Positions 1-8,962 of a DNA stretch of 64,000 nucleotides are shown piece after piece. The DNA comes from JAHEGP01 sp963751595 (lineage in GTDB: Bacteria > Pseudomonadota > Gammaproteobacteria > Pseudomonadales > JAHEGP01): NCBI GenBank assembly GCA_963751595.1, contig CAVVVC010000001.1:372001-436000 (forward strand), in the 5' to 3' direction. Both the position numbers and the translations under genes were made by a program. The number at the start of each line of letters is the position of its first letter. Positions within the stretch are counted from its first letter, which is position 1. The notes beneath the pieces are model-generated. The model saw nothing but the letters and a program-made list of their open reading frames with translations. It had not been told where the DNA came from and searched no databases.

Positions 1-530
1 GTCACCCCGGTGAGGATGACGTGCCCAACTTCATCCTGTTGCCCCGGGCGGCAGAGGAATTGTCCATCCCCTTTGTTTCCTCCGGCGGTATGGCTGATGG
101 TCGCAGCCTGGTGGCGTCACTGGCGATGGGCGCGGACGGTATGAATATGGGAACGCGCTTTATTGCAACCCGGGAAGCGCCGGTACACGAGAATGTCAAA
201 CAGGCCATCGTCGCCGCCAGCGAGCTGGACACCCGACTGGTCATGCGCCCCCTGCGCAACACCGAGCGGGTAATGAACAACTCGGCCGTGGAGCGACTGC
301 TGGAAAAGGAAGCGGCCCTCGGTGCCGATCTCAAGTTTGAGGACATCATCGAACAGGTAGCCGGCGTTTATCCCAAAATCATGATGGACGGGGACATGGA
401 CGCCGGTGCCTGGTCCTGCGGCATGGTTGCCGGTTTGATCAACGATATCCCCACGGTCAAGGAGCTGGTCGATCGCATTATGGCGCAGGCGGACAGCATC
501 ATTCAGGAACGGCTCCAGGGCCTTTACTGA
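1..530 (+). CDS. Nitronate monooxygenase family flavoprotein, C-terminal part
   Basis: The reading frame is open from the first bases of the window, so the N-terminal part lies outside. About 176 residues remain. The visible frame starts with HPGEDD and continues with FVSSGGMADG, a GADG loop and GTRFIATREAP. These are hallmarks of the FMN/phosphate-binding C-terminal half of the 2-nitropropane dioxygenase/nitronate monooxygenase (enoyl-reductase-like TIM barrel) family. The family oxidises nitronates using FMN and O2, but many members have other NAD(P)H-dependent roles, so the substrate is not known. The GTG at 21 is internal and not a start. A weak hairpin follows the stop. Confidence 0.85.
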   Translation, partial: HPGEDDVPNFILLPRAAEELSIPFVSSGGMADGRSLVASLAMGADGMNMGTRFIATREAPVHENVKQAIVAASELDTRLVMRPLRNTERVMNNSAVERLLEKEAALGADLKFEDIIEQVAGVYPKIMMDGDMDAGAWSCGMVAGLINDIPTVKELVDRIMAQADSIIQERLQGLY

Positions 531-565
531 GTCCTTTATTGCTGGCTCCCCAGCGGTGCAAGGAC

Positions 566-582
566 ACCCCTTGGGGGGTTTT
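566..582 (+). terminator. Possible short terminator after the nitronate monooxygenase gene
   Basis: ACCCC (566-570) pairs with GGGGT (575-579) around a TTGG loop and is followed by a short T run. The stem is only 5 bp, so this is a weak candidate. Its position 36 bases after the stop codon supports it. Confidence 0.4.
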
Positions 583-711
583 GCATGTCGTGTGCAATTA
601 GTTTACATTCCTGTGTAATTATTGCTATCGGACCAAAAGAGGCGTCGATAAAGGCTTGGTGTTGGCCCTGCCCAGAAAATGCCGATTATAAGAATCCCAA
701 GGAGTGAACCC

Positions 712-2526
712 ATGACATTCCCATTTCGCAGTCTTCCATTCAGGCGCAGCCTTTGTTCGCTGGCGGTCGTCGCCCTCAGCGGTGTCGCGGTAGCCGAGCC
801 CAATCCCCTGCGCAACGCCTATTTCGGCGAAACCCACATGCACACGGCGCTCTCCCTGGACGCCTATATCGGCGGCACCCGGCTGATGCCGTCGGATAGC
901 TACCGCTTTGCCAAGGGCGCGTCCGTGGTGGTCAATGGCCGGCACAAGCAGTTGGATCGACCCCTGGATTTTGCCGCGGTGACCGACCATGCGGAATACC
1001 TCGGCGAAATGGTGTCAACGATGTATCCCGATGCCCCCGGTCACCGGCAGGAAACCCTGGAAGCCCTGCGCAACCTGCAAAGCCTCAAGGAGAAGCAGCA
1101 GTGGTTTTACAAGTATGTGGTATCGAATACCCGCGGTGCGAACCCCCAGCACCCACCGTTTTACCAGGGTCCGAATACTACCGAGACCGGCTGGAAAATC
1201 ATCATCGATGCGGCAGAGGAACATAACGACCCGGGCAATTTCACTGCGCTTATCGGCTTCGAGTGGTCGGCAGCCCCCGGTGGCGGCAATATGCACCGCA
1301 ATGTGATTTTCCGCGACAATGTGGTGCCGAAGTTACCCCTGGACAGCTTCAAGACCAACAAGGTGGAAGAACTGTGGCAATGGCTTGAAAAAACCACGGC
1401 GGCCGGGTCCACAGTGCTTGCCATTCCCCACAACTCCAATGCCTCCAAGGGGCTGATGTTCCCCGATGTCGATAGCTTCGGCAAGCCGCTGGACAGCCAG
1501 TACGCGAAAACCCGGGCCCGTTGGGAGCCGCTGATCGAGATGATGCAAATCAAGGGCAACTCGGAGGTGCACCGCGCCTTTTGGGCGGCCGATGAGTTTG
1601 CCGACTTCGAGAACGGCAACTCGATTCAGAAAAACTCCAATCGCTATTTCAGCAAGAACGATTTCGTGCGCGAAGGCCTGAAACGTGGCCTCGCCGAGCA
1701 ACAGAAGCTGGGTACCAACCCCTACCTACTGGGTTTCATCGGCGGCACCGACAGCCACAATGGGCTGTCTTCAGATATTGCCGAGAATGACTTCATTGGC
1801 GGACACGGGCCCGAGGACGGCAGTGTCGAGCGTCGCCGCAAGGCCGGTGTCGGCGGCTGGATTGACGGCCCGGACCTGTCCATCGGCTCCATTGCGGGGG
1901 TTTGGGCGGAGGAAAATACCCGCGCCAGTATCTGGGATGCGATGAAACGACGGGAGACCTTTGCCACTTCCGGTCCGCGGATAAAAGTGCGGATGTTCGC
2001 CGGCGCCGGTTTGCCCGCGGCGGCTGATCCGGTTGCCATGGTCGAGCAGGGCTACGCCAGGGGAGTTGCCATGGGCGGCGAGCTGGCGGCGGGAGATACT
2101 CCGCCCGGCTTTACCGTGTATGCCGAGAAGGATCCGATGGGCGCCAACCTCGATCGCATCCAGATCATCAAGGGCTGGGTCGACGCCGAGGGCACCACCC
2201 ACGAAAAAATCTACAACGTGGTGTGGTCCGGCAAACGCAAGCTCGATGACAGCGGCAAGCTGGCACCCGTTGGCAATACGGTTAAGCTGAAAACCGCCAC
2301 TTACGACAACACGATCGGTGCGGCTACCTTGCTCGGGAGCTGGACCGATCCCGATTTCGACCCCAGTCAGAGCGCCTTCTATTATTCCCGGGTGCTGGAG
2401 ATACCCACACCTCGTTGGACCACTTACGAGGCGGTGCGCAATGATCTGCCATTGATGAAGGAAGTGGCCGCGGTCATCCAGGAACGCGCCTGGGGCTCAC
2501 CCGTCTGGTATAGCCCGAAGGGATAG
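712..2526 (+). CDS. Exported DUF3604 protein, PHP-like metallohydrolase fold (paralogue 1)
   Basis: Start ATG 712 is chosen over 679 because AAGGAG (699-704) sits 7 bases before it and the protein then begins with a clean signal peptide (about residues 1-28, ending AVA). The mature protein has ~576 residues. Metal-binding-type motifs are visible in order: GETHMH (~39-44), TDHAEY (~87-92), IPHNSN in the middle, and GGTDSHNG (~346). The H-x-H, D-H and D-S-H pattern resembles PHP-type phosphoesterases. DUF3604 itself has no established reaction that I know, so hydrolysis is inference. The protein is probably periplasmic. It faces a paralogue on the opposite strand; the two share GETHMH/GDTHLH, the EIPTPR box and an IQER...WY end. 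Confidence 0.85.
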   Translation: MTFPFRSLPFRRSLCSLAVVALSGVAVAEPNPLRNAYFGETHMHTALSLDAYIGGTRLMPSDSYRFAKGASVVVNGRHKQLDRPLDFAAVTDHAEYLGEMVSTMYPDAPGHRQETLEALRNLQSLKEKQQWFYKYVVSNTRGANPQHPPFYQGPNTTETGWKIIIDAAEEHNDPGNFTALIGFEWSAAPGGGNMHRNVIFRDNVVPKLPLDSFKTNKVEELWQWLEKTTAAGSTVLAIPHNSNASKGLMFPDVDSFGKPLDSQYAKTRARWEPLIEMMQIKGNSEVHRAFWAADEFADFENGNSIQKNSNRYFSKNDFVREGLKRGLAEQQKLGTNPYLLGFIGGTDSHNGLSSDIAENDFIGGHGPEDGSVERRRKAGVGGWIDGPDLSIGSIAGVWAEENTRASIWDAMKRRETFATSGPRIKVRMFAGAGLPAAADPVAMVEQGYARGVAMGGELAAGDTPPGFTVYAEKDPMGANLDRIQIIKGWVDAEGTTHEKIYNVVWSGKRKLDDSGKLAPVGNTVKLKTATYDNTIGAATLLGSWTDPDFDPSQSAFYYSRVLEIPTPRWTTYEAVRNDLPLMKEVAAVIQERAWGSPVWYSPKG

Positions 2527-2551
2527 TCGTTTCGACCCTTGTTGCAGCGAC

Positions 2552-2579
2552 AAAAAGCCCGCCAGCAAGCGGGCTTTTT
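2552..2579 (+). terminator. Rho-independent terminator between convergent DUF3604 genes
   Basis: AAAAAGCCCGC (2552-2562) pairs perfectly with GCGGGCTTTTT (2569-2579) around a 6-base loop. It lies 25 bases after the plus-strand DUF3604 stop. The A and T flanks give a U tract in both directions, so it could serve both convergent genes, although the minus gene ends ~200 bases away. Confidence 0.85.
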
Positions 2580-2779
2580 GGGGTTTGGACCTTAGCTGTT
2601 TTTACTCGAAGGCTGGGCCAGCACAGTGACCACCCGCCAGACCGGATCGACGGCAACCGGTTAGGGTGTGGCCCCAGGTTTGTTACCCGGCACACCATCG
2701 CAAAACCCTCCCGCTGAGGGCTCACAGGGCAGCGGCTTTAACCTCCATGCTTTATGCCGCCGCCATCCCGGCCGGGCCT

Positions 2780-4618
2780 TTATTGGGCCCCGGGGGTATA
2801 CCAGATCGCCGAGCTGTAGACCCGTTCCTGAATCGTCAGGGGCTTGTTGGTTTCCCTGGGGTCGATTCCCAGTGCCACGGCATCCATCAGCGAGTACCGC
2901 GGCGTGGGTATCTCCAGTACCCTCGCGTAGTAAAAAGCGTTCTGGGCAGGGTCAAAGTCGGGGTCGGTCCAGACTGCGCCAAGGGTCGTGTTGCCTATCG
3001 AGTTTTTATAGCTGGCTGTCTTCAGGTCCACGGTATTGCCCACTGCCATGCTGCCATCCTTGCGGCCATCCGACAGCGCCACGTCATACACGGTTTCGTG
3101 GGACTTGCCGTCCTTGTCCAGCCAGCCCTTGACAATCTGGATTCTATCCAGGTTGCCGGCATTGGGGTCTTTGGCGGCAAATACCAAAAACTGGGCGGGA
3201 CGATCCTTGCTGGGTGGCAGGTCACCCCCCATGGGGACGCCTTTGGCGTAGCCGATCTCTGCGAGCCTGGCGCTGGCCGCGTCAGCTTGCTGGAAGTCGT
3301 ACCCGCCGAAGAAGCGCAGACTGATGCGGGGACCGCTGGAGCCGTAGACTTCCTTGCGGGCAAAGGCTTCGTAGATCGCCTCGCGGGAATTTTCAGTGGC
3401 CCAAACGGCGGCAAACCCCGCCGCGCCCATATCCCAGCCTTTCGAGTCGCCGATACCGGTGGGATGCGAGCGCAGGCTGGGCTTGGCATCGTGCTGGCCC
3501 TTGCCGCCAAAATTGTTTTCTTCGACCGCCGACATCCCGGTGTGACTGTCAGTGCTGCCGACGACACCCATCTTGAAAGGGTTTTCACCGGTCCTGGCGC
3601 CGACTTCCAGGCCGCGCTTCAGCCCGGAGCGCACGTAGTCGGCCTCGGTCGGATCGGGTGTTCCGCCGCCGGGGATGAGCACAAACTGGTAGGTCTCGAA
3701 GTCGGCGAATTCGTCGACAGGGGAGAACAGGGGATGGGTTTCGGAATCCCCTTTGATCTGGGTGATTTCGACGGCTTTTTCCCACTTGTTGCGGGCCTGG
3801 GCATACTCGGCGGTGAGCGGCTCACCCGATTGTGTGGTGGTGGCAAACATCTGTCCCATACTCAGGTTGGGGTTGTGGGGGATGGCGATAAACCGGGCGC
3901 CGGTCTTCCCGGATGTGGTATCGAGCCAGGCCCACAGGTCCACGGGGTCCATGCTCTCCAGTGAGCTGTAGGGGAGGAACTTCCGCGTGATTTCCGGCGC
4001 GTCCGGGGTAAAAACAACCCGGTGCATATTGCCGCCCTTGGGTTGGGAGGACCACTCCCAGCCCACCAGGGTAGTGAACTCCCCCGGGGCGTTATATTTC
4101 TCCACGGTGTCGATGTAGTCATTCCAGGTTTTCACACGCTTATCTCCGCCGTGCATATCCCTGTACAGGTCTTCTCCGGTCAGGCCGTATTCGTTCTCGA
4201 TCCCGCTCCCCGCCTGGGCCATCAGCCCGTAAACGGCTATCAGTTGCTCAGGTGTTTGATCGGGTGCCAATTTCAGGAACAGCTTTCCGGTCTTGGTCTC
4301 GGTAAACGTCTTGTCGCCAGCAAACAAAGCAGAAGTCGAGCCCATCGCCTCCGCATGGTCGGACACCACCACAAAGTCGAGGGCCTTGGAGAGCTGCATT
4401 TTTTGCTGCGTGGTGGGGCTGGTGACGGCTTCACCGCGGGCAAAACGGATCGCGGTTTCCGGGGTTGAGCTGGTGGTGCCAAACAGATACACATCGAAAG
4501 AGTTGCCGGTGTGAAGGTGGGTGTCTCCCCAGTAGACGTTGGTTCCCTGCGCCTGGACAACGACGCTGGCCAGCGCCAGTGCGGTGAATGCGGTTTGCGC
4601 TTTTCGAATCGGCTTCAT
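2780..4618 (-). CDS. Exported DUF3604 protein, PHP-like metallohydrolase fold (paralogue 2)
   Basis: The start at 4618 (MKPIRKAQ) is preferred over the longer frame at 4663. GGAG lies ~10 bases upstream and the protein then opens with a signal peptide ending near VVQAQG (~residues 1-24). It has 612 residues. Motifs match the neighbour: GDTHLHTGNSFD, SDHAEAMG, AIPHNPN, STDSHTGM, EIPTPR and a terminal IQER-SSAIWY block. The family is uncharacterised; the repeated H/D motifs suggest a divalent-metal hydrolase acting outside the cytoplasm (inference). The upstream region (4619-4867) is AT-rich and contains a dyad that may be an operator. Copies of DUF3604 often occur in groups, consistent with a duplication. 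Confidence 0.85.
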   Translation of the reverse strand: MKPIRKAQTAFTALALASVVVQAQGTNVYWGDTHLHTGNSFDVYLFGTTSSTPETAIRFARGEAVTSPTTQQKMQLSKALDFVVVSDHAEAMGSTSALFAGDKTFTETKTGKLFLKLAPDQTPEQLIAVYGLMAQAGSGIENEYGLTGEDLYRDMHGGDKRVKTWNDYIDTVEKYNAPGEFTTLVGWEWSSQPKGGNMHRVVFTPDAPEITRKFLPYSSLESMDPVDLWAWLDTTSGKTGARFIAIPHNPNLSMGQMFATTTQSGEPLTAEYAQARNKWEKAVEITQIKGDSETHPLFSPVDEFADFETYQFVLIPGGGTPDPTEADYVRSGLKRGLEVGARTGENPFKMGVVGSTDSHTGMSAVEENNFGGKGQHDAKPSLRSHPTGIGDSKGWDMGAAGFAAVWATENSREAIYEAFARKEVYGSSGPRISLRFFGGYDFQQADAASARLAEIGYAKGVPMGGDLPPSKDRPAQFLVFAAKDPNAGNLDRIQIVKGWLDKDGKSHETVYDVALSDGRKDGSMAVGNTVDLKTASYKNSIGNTTLGAVWTDPDFDPAQNAFYYARVLEIPTPRYSLMDAVALGIDPRETNKPLTIQERVYSSAIWYTPGAQ

Positions 4619-4761
4619 GGTTTCTTCACTCCGTGACTGGTTATTCTGGCGGCCTTTTCCCAATGGCGTGCGTGTTCGAAAGTTGGCTGTAGCGTTGTCT
4701 GTGCCGAAAATCCCGCAGCATTAAAACTGCTTGATGAAAGGAAAAAACCTAAAGCAGACTA

Positions 4762-4781
4762 TATATGACAGCAGTCACTAT
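4762..4781. promoter_or_regulatory. Imperfect dyad upstream of the minus-strand DUF3604 gene
   Basis: TATATGAC and GTCACTATA form an imperfect inverted repeat around a short centre, inside the AT-rich region between 4619 and 4867. It lies ~150 bases upstream of the DUF3604 start and beyond the 3' end of the DsbA-like gene. It could be an operator for a dimeric repressor, but no cognate regulator is next to it. Confidence 0.25.
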
Positions 4782-4867
4782 AGTAAATAAATTAACAGCG
4801 TTGATACAATATCGTTTACCCGGGGGCGCGAGCTGCGGTCAGGTGGCGTTTGTACGGCGTCCCATGG

Positions 4868-6208
4868 TTATTCCCGGGGCGTGGCCCCGGCCGATTCGGT
4901 TTGCGCTGCACGTGCCGCCAGGATGCTGCGCTCGATGGCGTCAATGCGGTCCTGGCCAAAAAAACGTTTCCCCGCATACACCATGCTCGGTACCCCCCAG
5001 AGATCTTCGGCATACAAATCAGTGAGGTTTCGTTGTGCCCACACGCGCCAACTGTCATCACCCAGCAGCGGCCGAGCCCGGCTCCAGTCCAGTCCCGCGC
5101 GCTCTACCAGTCGCTGCAGGCCGGCGTCCGTATCCGAGCGAATCCCTTCGGCCCACACCCCCCGGGCGTAACTTTCCAGGTAATCGAGCTCCCGGTGTTG
5201 GCTGCGGGCAAAGTCGAGCAGGGAATAACAGCGCTCCACCCCGGCACCGAGGGGGTCGGCAACCAGGCCAAAGTCGATACCGTATTTGTCGGCCTCACGT
5301 TTGGCATCGCGCAGAATATAAAGACCCTTGGTGCGGGGCACCTGCATCCGGCGCATGACCATGGGCAGTACCGGCTTTACCTGCAACGACAGCCCATAGT
5401 GCTCCGCCAGCTTGCGCGCCCTGAGCAGGCACAGGTAGGAGTAGGGGCTACGAATCGACCAGTACAGTTGTAGCGGCGCGTTATCAGCCACGTTGTCCAC
5501 AGACTGCCTGCAAAAATCCCGGTGCCCGCGATCGAAGCGCACGCTGCAATCCCCATAGCGATCGAGCCCCATGCCGTTGAGCCGGCGTTCAAGGTGCTCC
5601 AGTCGGTCGATGCCCCAGTACCATTCGCCACCGTAGTGGAGCATGGCACTGAGATAGTGGCCGGCGGTTTGAAGCCGGGTTTCGTTAGCCTGTAAATGGT
5701 GGCGGTAGCATTCGGCGTGCTCGACAATGACAGGATCTACCAGTCTGGCTATGGCGGCTTCGTCGCCCTGCCAGTAGGCTTGGAATAACTGCGGTGCATT
5801 GGCCAGGTAACCCGGCTGGAGCTCCCAGTGCAGTAGCTGTGCGCTCAGCGAATGATCTCTAACTGCTGTGCTCAGTGGCGGCTTGACGGGGAAGTGGAGA
5901 TGATAAAGCCCCGCCAGGTAGGCGCCGTCGACCCATGCGTTTTTCTCCCAGAGTGAGGGGGCAGGGTACATATCCTGCTGCAGGTTCAGTACCGTCCGAA
6001 ACTCGTAGTCCAGCGGATAGCGCTCGGCGAGCTCATCGAGCACCTGTACTAACAGGTAACTGTAGGGGTCGTTGAGCCGCAGGTAAACCGTCACCCGATG
6101 CGCTTGCTTGCGGCACGCCCTCAAGGCTTCAGCACGGCGGCGCTTGAATTTTTGTAGCCCCGAACCGGTCAGAAAGTGAACCAGTCGCGGTGGTGGTGCT
6201 TTAGGCAT
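4868..6208 (-). CDS. Tandem DsbA-fold (HCCA isomerase/thioredoxin-like) protein
   Basis: 446 residues with two copies of the same fold. The N-terminal copy (~35-230) starts with a VTVYLRLNDPYSYL strand. The C-terminal copy (~245-435) starts with LQLYWSIRSPYSYLCL, has the VLPMVMR loop and ends with an EDLWGVPSMVYAGKRFFGQD segment typical of 2-hydroxychromene-2-carboxylate isomerase/kappa-class GST relatives of DsbA. The redox CxxC of true DsbA is not present at the start of either domain (SPYS and DPYS instead), so a glutathione-dependent isomerase or transferase is more likely than a disulfide oxidase. There is no signal peptide, suggesting a cytoplasmic location. The gene ends ~60 bases before the next minus-strand gene's 3' end context and may be co-transcribed with the MBL gene upstream. 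Confidence 0.8.
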   Translation of the reverse strand: MPKAPPPRLVHFLTGSGLQKFKRRRAEALRACRKQAHRVTVYLRLNDPYSYLLVQVLDELAERYPLDYEFRTVLNLQQDMYPAPSLWEKNAWVDGAYLAGLYHLHFPVKPPLSTAVRDHSLSAQLLHWELQPGYLANAPQLFQAYWQGDEAAIARLVDPVIVEHAECYRHHLQANETRLQTAGHYLSAMLHYGGEWYWGIDRLEHLERRLNGMGLDRYGDCSVRFDRGHRDFCRQSVDNVADNAPLQLYWSIRSPYSYLCLLRARKLAEHYGLSLQVKPVLPMVMRRMQVPRTKGLYILRDAKREADKYGIDFGLVADPLGAGVERCYSLLDFARSQHRELDYLESYARGVWAEGIRSDTDAGLQRLVERAGLDWSRARPLLGDDSWRVWAQRNLTDLYAEDLWGVPSMVYAGKRFFGQDRIDAIERSILAARAAQTESAGATPRE

Positions 6209-6265
6209 AATTCACCCTCGGTGGCGAAATCTGTCCGAGCTGAAAGCTCCCCGGTTGGCGTGTTA

Positions 6266-7342
6266 TTAGAGGCCCGATTTGATTTCTAGGATATCGCTGC
6301 TATCCGCTGGCAGCGAAAACAGCATGCCGTCCTGGGCCAGGCTGACTTTGCCACTGTAGATGTCTGCCACGCCATCGAGGAACACTTTATCCATGCCCGG
6401 TAGCACCAGCGGGGGCACGATATGATAGAGCACCAACTGCTCAGCGGCGACGGCAGCGGCGCTGGCTGCTGCGTCGGTGGGGCTGGCATGGTAGTCCGGG
6501 ATATCCAGGGTAATCTTTTCCAGAACGGCGTTGCCCGTCTCGCCCGCGGCACGGTGGAGGATGCCAACCAGCTCCGGGCTGAGGGCGTCATGGAGCAGCA
6601 GGTCGACGTCCCGGGAAAACAGCTCCAGGTTTTCAGAGCGGGCCGTGTCGCCGCTCACCACCACACTGCGACCGCCGTAGTCGAAGCGATAGCCCACGGC
6701 GGGTTTGACCGGTTCATGATTCACCTGAAAGGCGATGACCCGGAGCCCATCCTGGTCCCAAACCACGGTCGAGTTACCGGCCTCTGGTACATCGAAAGGT
6801 CGGGCTGTGAGGCCGTTCCCTGAAAGCGGCGCGACGCTAACGCCGTGGTGAGCGGCGCGGTAGCGGGCATCCTTGGCATAGGCCAGGTTGAACCCATCGA
6901 CCACCGGCTCGACCCCCCTGGGTGCGATAACCGGCAGGGGCTGGGTGTTAGCCGCGCTGACCCAGCGCAGGGTGCCCAACTCTCCCAGCCCGTCGATATG
7001 GTCAGAATGAAAGTGGGTGAGCAACACCGCATCGACCTCTCCAATCGGCAGCTGCATGCGATTCAGGTTGCGCGGGCCATTGGTGCCGGCATCCACAAGT
7101 AGCAGGTTTTCCCCGGCAGTGATCACCAAGCAGGGGCCAGACCTGATGGGATCCGGCATGGGGCCGCCGGCTCCGCAAACTCCCACCGCAAGCCCGGGGG
7201 CAAGATCGTCCCGGACATCCGCGACCATGGCTTGACTGACGATTCGCTCCAGCGCCGGGCCGACGAGTTGGCCCCGCAGGGCGAAAAGCAACGCGCACAG
7301 CAGCAGCAATGCGACCAGTGCGAGGGTGATTTTTCTGGACAT
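6266..7342 (-). CDS. MBL-fold metallo-hydrolase, membrane-anchored or exported
   Basis: 358 residues. Residues ~1-28 form a hydrophobic N-terminal segment (signal anchor or signal peptide). The zinc motif THFHSDHIDG (HxHxDH) is clear, followed later by VVSGDT and a conserved Asp and by a YHIVPP segment carrying the last His ligand. The layout matches arylsulfatase/RNase Z-like members of the metallo-beta-lactamase superfamily. The real substrate is not predictable from the motifs. The gene lies 57 bases upstream of the tandem DsbA-like gene on the same strand, so the two may be an operon. The start at 7342 was kept because the hydrophobic segment begins right there. Confidence 0.82.
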   Translation of the reverse strand: MSRKITLALVALLLLCALLFALRGQLVGPALERIVSQAMVADVRDDLAPGLAVGVCGAGGPMPDPIRSGPCLVITAGENLLLVDAGTNGPRNLNRMQLPIGEVDAVLLTHFHSDHIDGLGELGTLRWVSAANTQPLPVIAPRGVEPVVDGFNLAYAKDARYRAAHHGVSVAPLSGNGLTARPFDVPEAGNSTVVWDQDGLRVIAFQVNHEPVKPAVGYRFDYGGRSVVVSGDTARSENLELFSRDVDLLLHDALSPELVGILHRAAGETGNAVLEKITLDIPDYHASPTDAAASAAAVAAEQLVLYHIVPPLVLPGMDKVFLDGVADIYSGKVSLAQDGMLFSLPADSSDILEIKSGL

Positions 7343-7659
7343 TCAGGGCCCCTGGATTTAGTTATCAAAAGGTTCGAGGTGCTGCGCTGATCACCCGACA
7401 AGCACTGACGTTCCCGGTCGCACCCCGGTGGGCGCTGCCGTCGGTAGCGTGACCTTACCGAAGCGCGGGCGCTGCCGCAAGCTTGCTGCTGCTCTCGGGG
7501 AGCTGCCGAGAAAACGCACCGAATACCTCCCCCTGGAGGCGTTCCGCTGATCCGGGTCGCGAGGCAGCAGTGCTGTCCCCCAAGGCTATTCCAATGTATT
7601 GGGTAATCCTGTATTTTTGGCGCAACGTATCTTTGTCGATAACAAACAAGGGGAAACAT
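7343..7659. other. Divergent intergenic region between MBL hydrolase and PRC-barrel genes
   Basis: About 317 bases with no supported gene; frames here are short and unlike any family. The region should contain the promoters of the minus-strand MBL gene and the plus-strand PRC-barrel gene. A TGATCC occurs near 7549 but no CGTA follows at the right spacing. Confidence 0.5.
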
Positions 7660-8061
7660 ATGAGAATGTTAATCAAGGCTTCTGCGGCTTCTTTCATCCT
7701 GATGCTGGGAGGTGTTGCCTGGGCCGACAATCATGGCGGTGATCCGGTGGTGGGAACCGTGCTTACCGGCGTCAATGCTGAATCGGTGGCGACAACCGGC
7801 TATCGCGCGACCAAATTGCTGGGCTCGAATATCTACAACGACAAGGGCGAAAATGTCGGCAAACTGGAGGACTTTATCATCAACTCTGACGACTCAGTAT
7901 CGGTGGCGATCATCGGTGTGGGCGGGTTTCTGGGCGTGGATGAGCGCATGGTTGCGGTCCCGGTCGAGGTGTTCAAAATGAATGAAAAGGGCCAGCTGCA
8001 GATTTCCGGCGCCAGCAAAGCACAGTTGGAGGCCCTGCCTGCCTTTGTCTATGCCGAGTGA
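7660..8061 (+). CDS. Exported PRC-barrel domain protein
   Basis: Start ATG 7660 is supported by AAGGGG 7 bases upstream; a longer frame from 7483 has no such support. The 133-residue product has a signal peptide (~1-23, ending AWADN). A PRC-barrel domain follows from ~50 to 125: RATKLLGSNIYNDKG, VGKLEDFII, VAIIGVGGFLG and VAVPVEVF. Small PRC-barrel proteins of this type are found in the periplasm or bound to membranes and are often stress-linked; no enzymatic role is known. The gene stands alone, 105 bases before a damaged lipase gene. Confidence 0.85.
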   Translation: MRMLIKASAASFILMLGGVAWADNHGGDPVVGTVLTGVNAESVATTGYRATKLLGSNIYNDKGENVGKLEDFIINSDDSVSVAIIGVGGFLGVDERMVAVPVEVFKMNEKGQLQISGASKAQLEALPAFVYAE

Positions 8062-8166
8062 CAACGCGGCTGTCTGTGGGCGCGCCTGGCAAAGCGCTGG
8101 CATGACTGGGCACCTGTTGCCCGCCAAGCGCGGCACCCACCGGCGGGCGGGGGCTGTTGCTGATCG

Positions 8167-8923
8167 GTGAGCAAATGGGTGATTATCCTGGCTGCTTTGC
8201 TTTCGAGCCCCGCCGTTCAGGGTGCTGCGACTCAGGGTGCTGCGACTGTCGATAGTGCTGCGGCCAGCCCGCAGGAGCAGTGCGTCGTACTGTTGCACGG
8301 GCTCTGGCGTACCTCGGCGTCGATGAAGGCGCTGCAGTGGTACCTCGAAGGGTCGGGCTATGCAACGGCGAACCAGACTTACCCCTCATTGGCCTATTCC
8401 ATCGAAGACCTCGCGGAGATGGCAGTAGTCGATGGGCTGCACGATTGCAAAGCCAGGGGTTACCAACGCTTTCATTTCGTGACGCACTCCTTGGGGGGCA
8501 TCCTGCTCAGGCAGTACCTCGAACATAAACCAATACCGGGATTGCAGCGGGTGGTTATGCTCGGGCCACCCAACAGAGGGAGCCAGCTTGCTGACTATGT
8601 CGTGTCCCTGGATTTCCTGCAGCCTGTTGCACCCGAGGCCGTCGCCCAGCTTGGCACAGGTGCGGATTCGGTGCCCGCGCCTGGGAAAGCCTGATTTCGA
8701 GCTCGGTGTTATCGCTGGAACACTCAGACGAAGTACCCTGTTGCCCGGATTCCCGGATGAAGTCAGCGATGGCACTGTCGCCTTGGCGGAAACCCCGGTG
8801 CATGGCATGAAGGATTTACTGGCCCTGCCGGTGAGCCACACCTTTATGATGTGGAGCCCCCAAGTACTGGCACAAATCGTGTTTTTTCTTCGGTATGGAG
8901 AATTTGATCGGAGCGCGGAATGA
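8167..8923 (+). pseudogene. Exported triacylglycerol lipase-like alpha/beta hydrolase, frameshifted
   Basis: A GTG start at 8167 gives a signal peptide, the VVLLHGLWRT oxyanion region and the nucleophile elbow THSLGG, then GPPNRGSQLAD. The frame ends at 8694. The rest of the family's conserved sequence (PDFELGVIAGT, DGTVALAET, the HTFMM motif with the catalytic His, and VLAQIVFFLRYG) continues at once in the next frame and ends at 8923. The break lies near 8680-8690, where one extra base (or two missing) shifts the frame inside a VPAxLG stretch. The gene is therefore probably inactive, unless this is a sequencing error. A perfect 15-bp tandem duplication in the signal peptide region is a second oddity. 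The catalytic His is lost from the first frame's product. Confidence 0.8.
8218..8247 (+). repeat. Perfect 15-bp tandem duplication
   Basis: CAGGGTGCTGCGACT occurs twice in a row (8218-8232, 8233-8247), adding five residues (GAATQ-type) near the signal peptide end of the damaged lipase gene. It is in frame, so it does not cause the frameshift downstream. Confidence 0.9.
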
Positions 8924-8962
8924 TTGGGTATTCGCGCTGCCCGGGCTGCCACGAGGGACCGT

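Noticed and set aside
2666..3964. Long plus-strand frame of 432 residues
   Set aside because: It lies entirely antisense to the DUF3604 gene, which has a signal peptide and family motifs; the plus frame has none.
8588..8923. Separate 111-residue gene after the lipase
   Set aside because: Its sequence is the missing C-terminal half of the lipase, including the catalytic His; it is a frameshifted piece, not a new gene.
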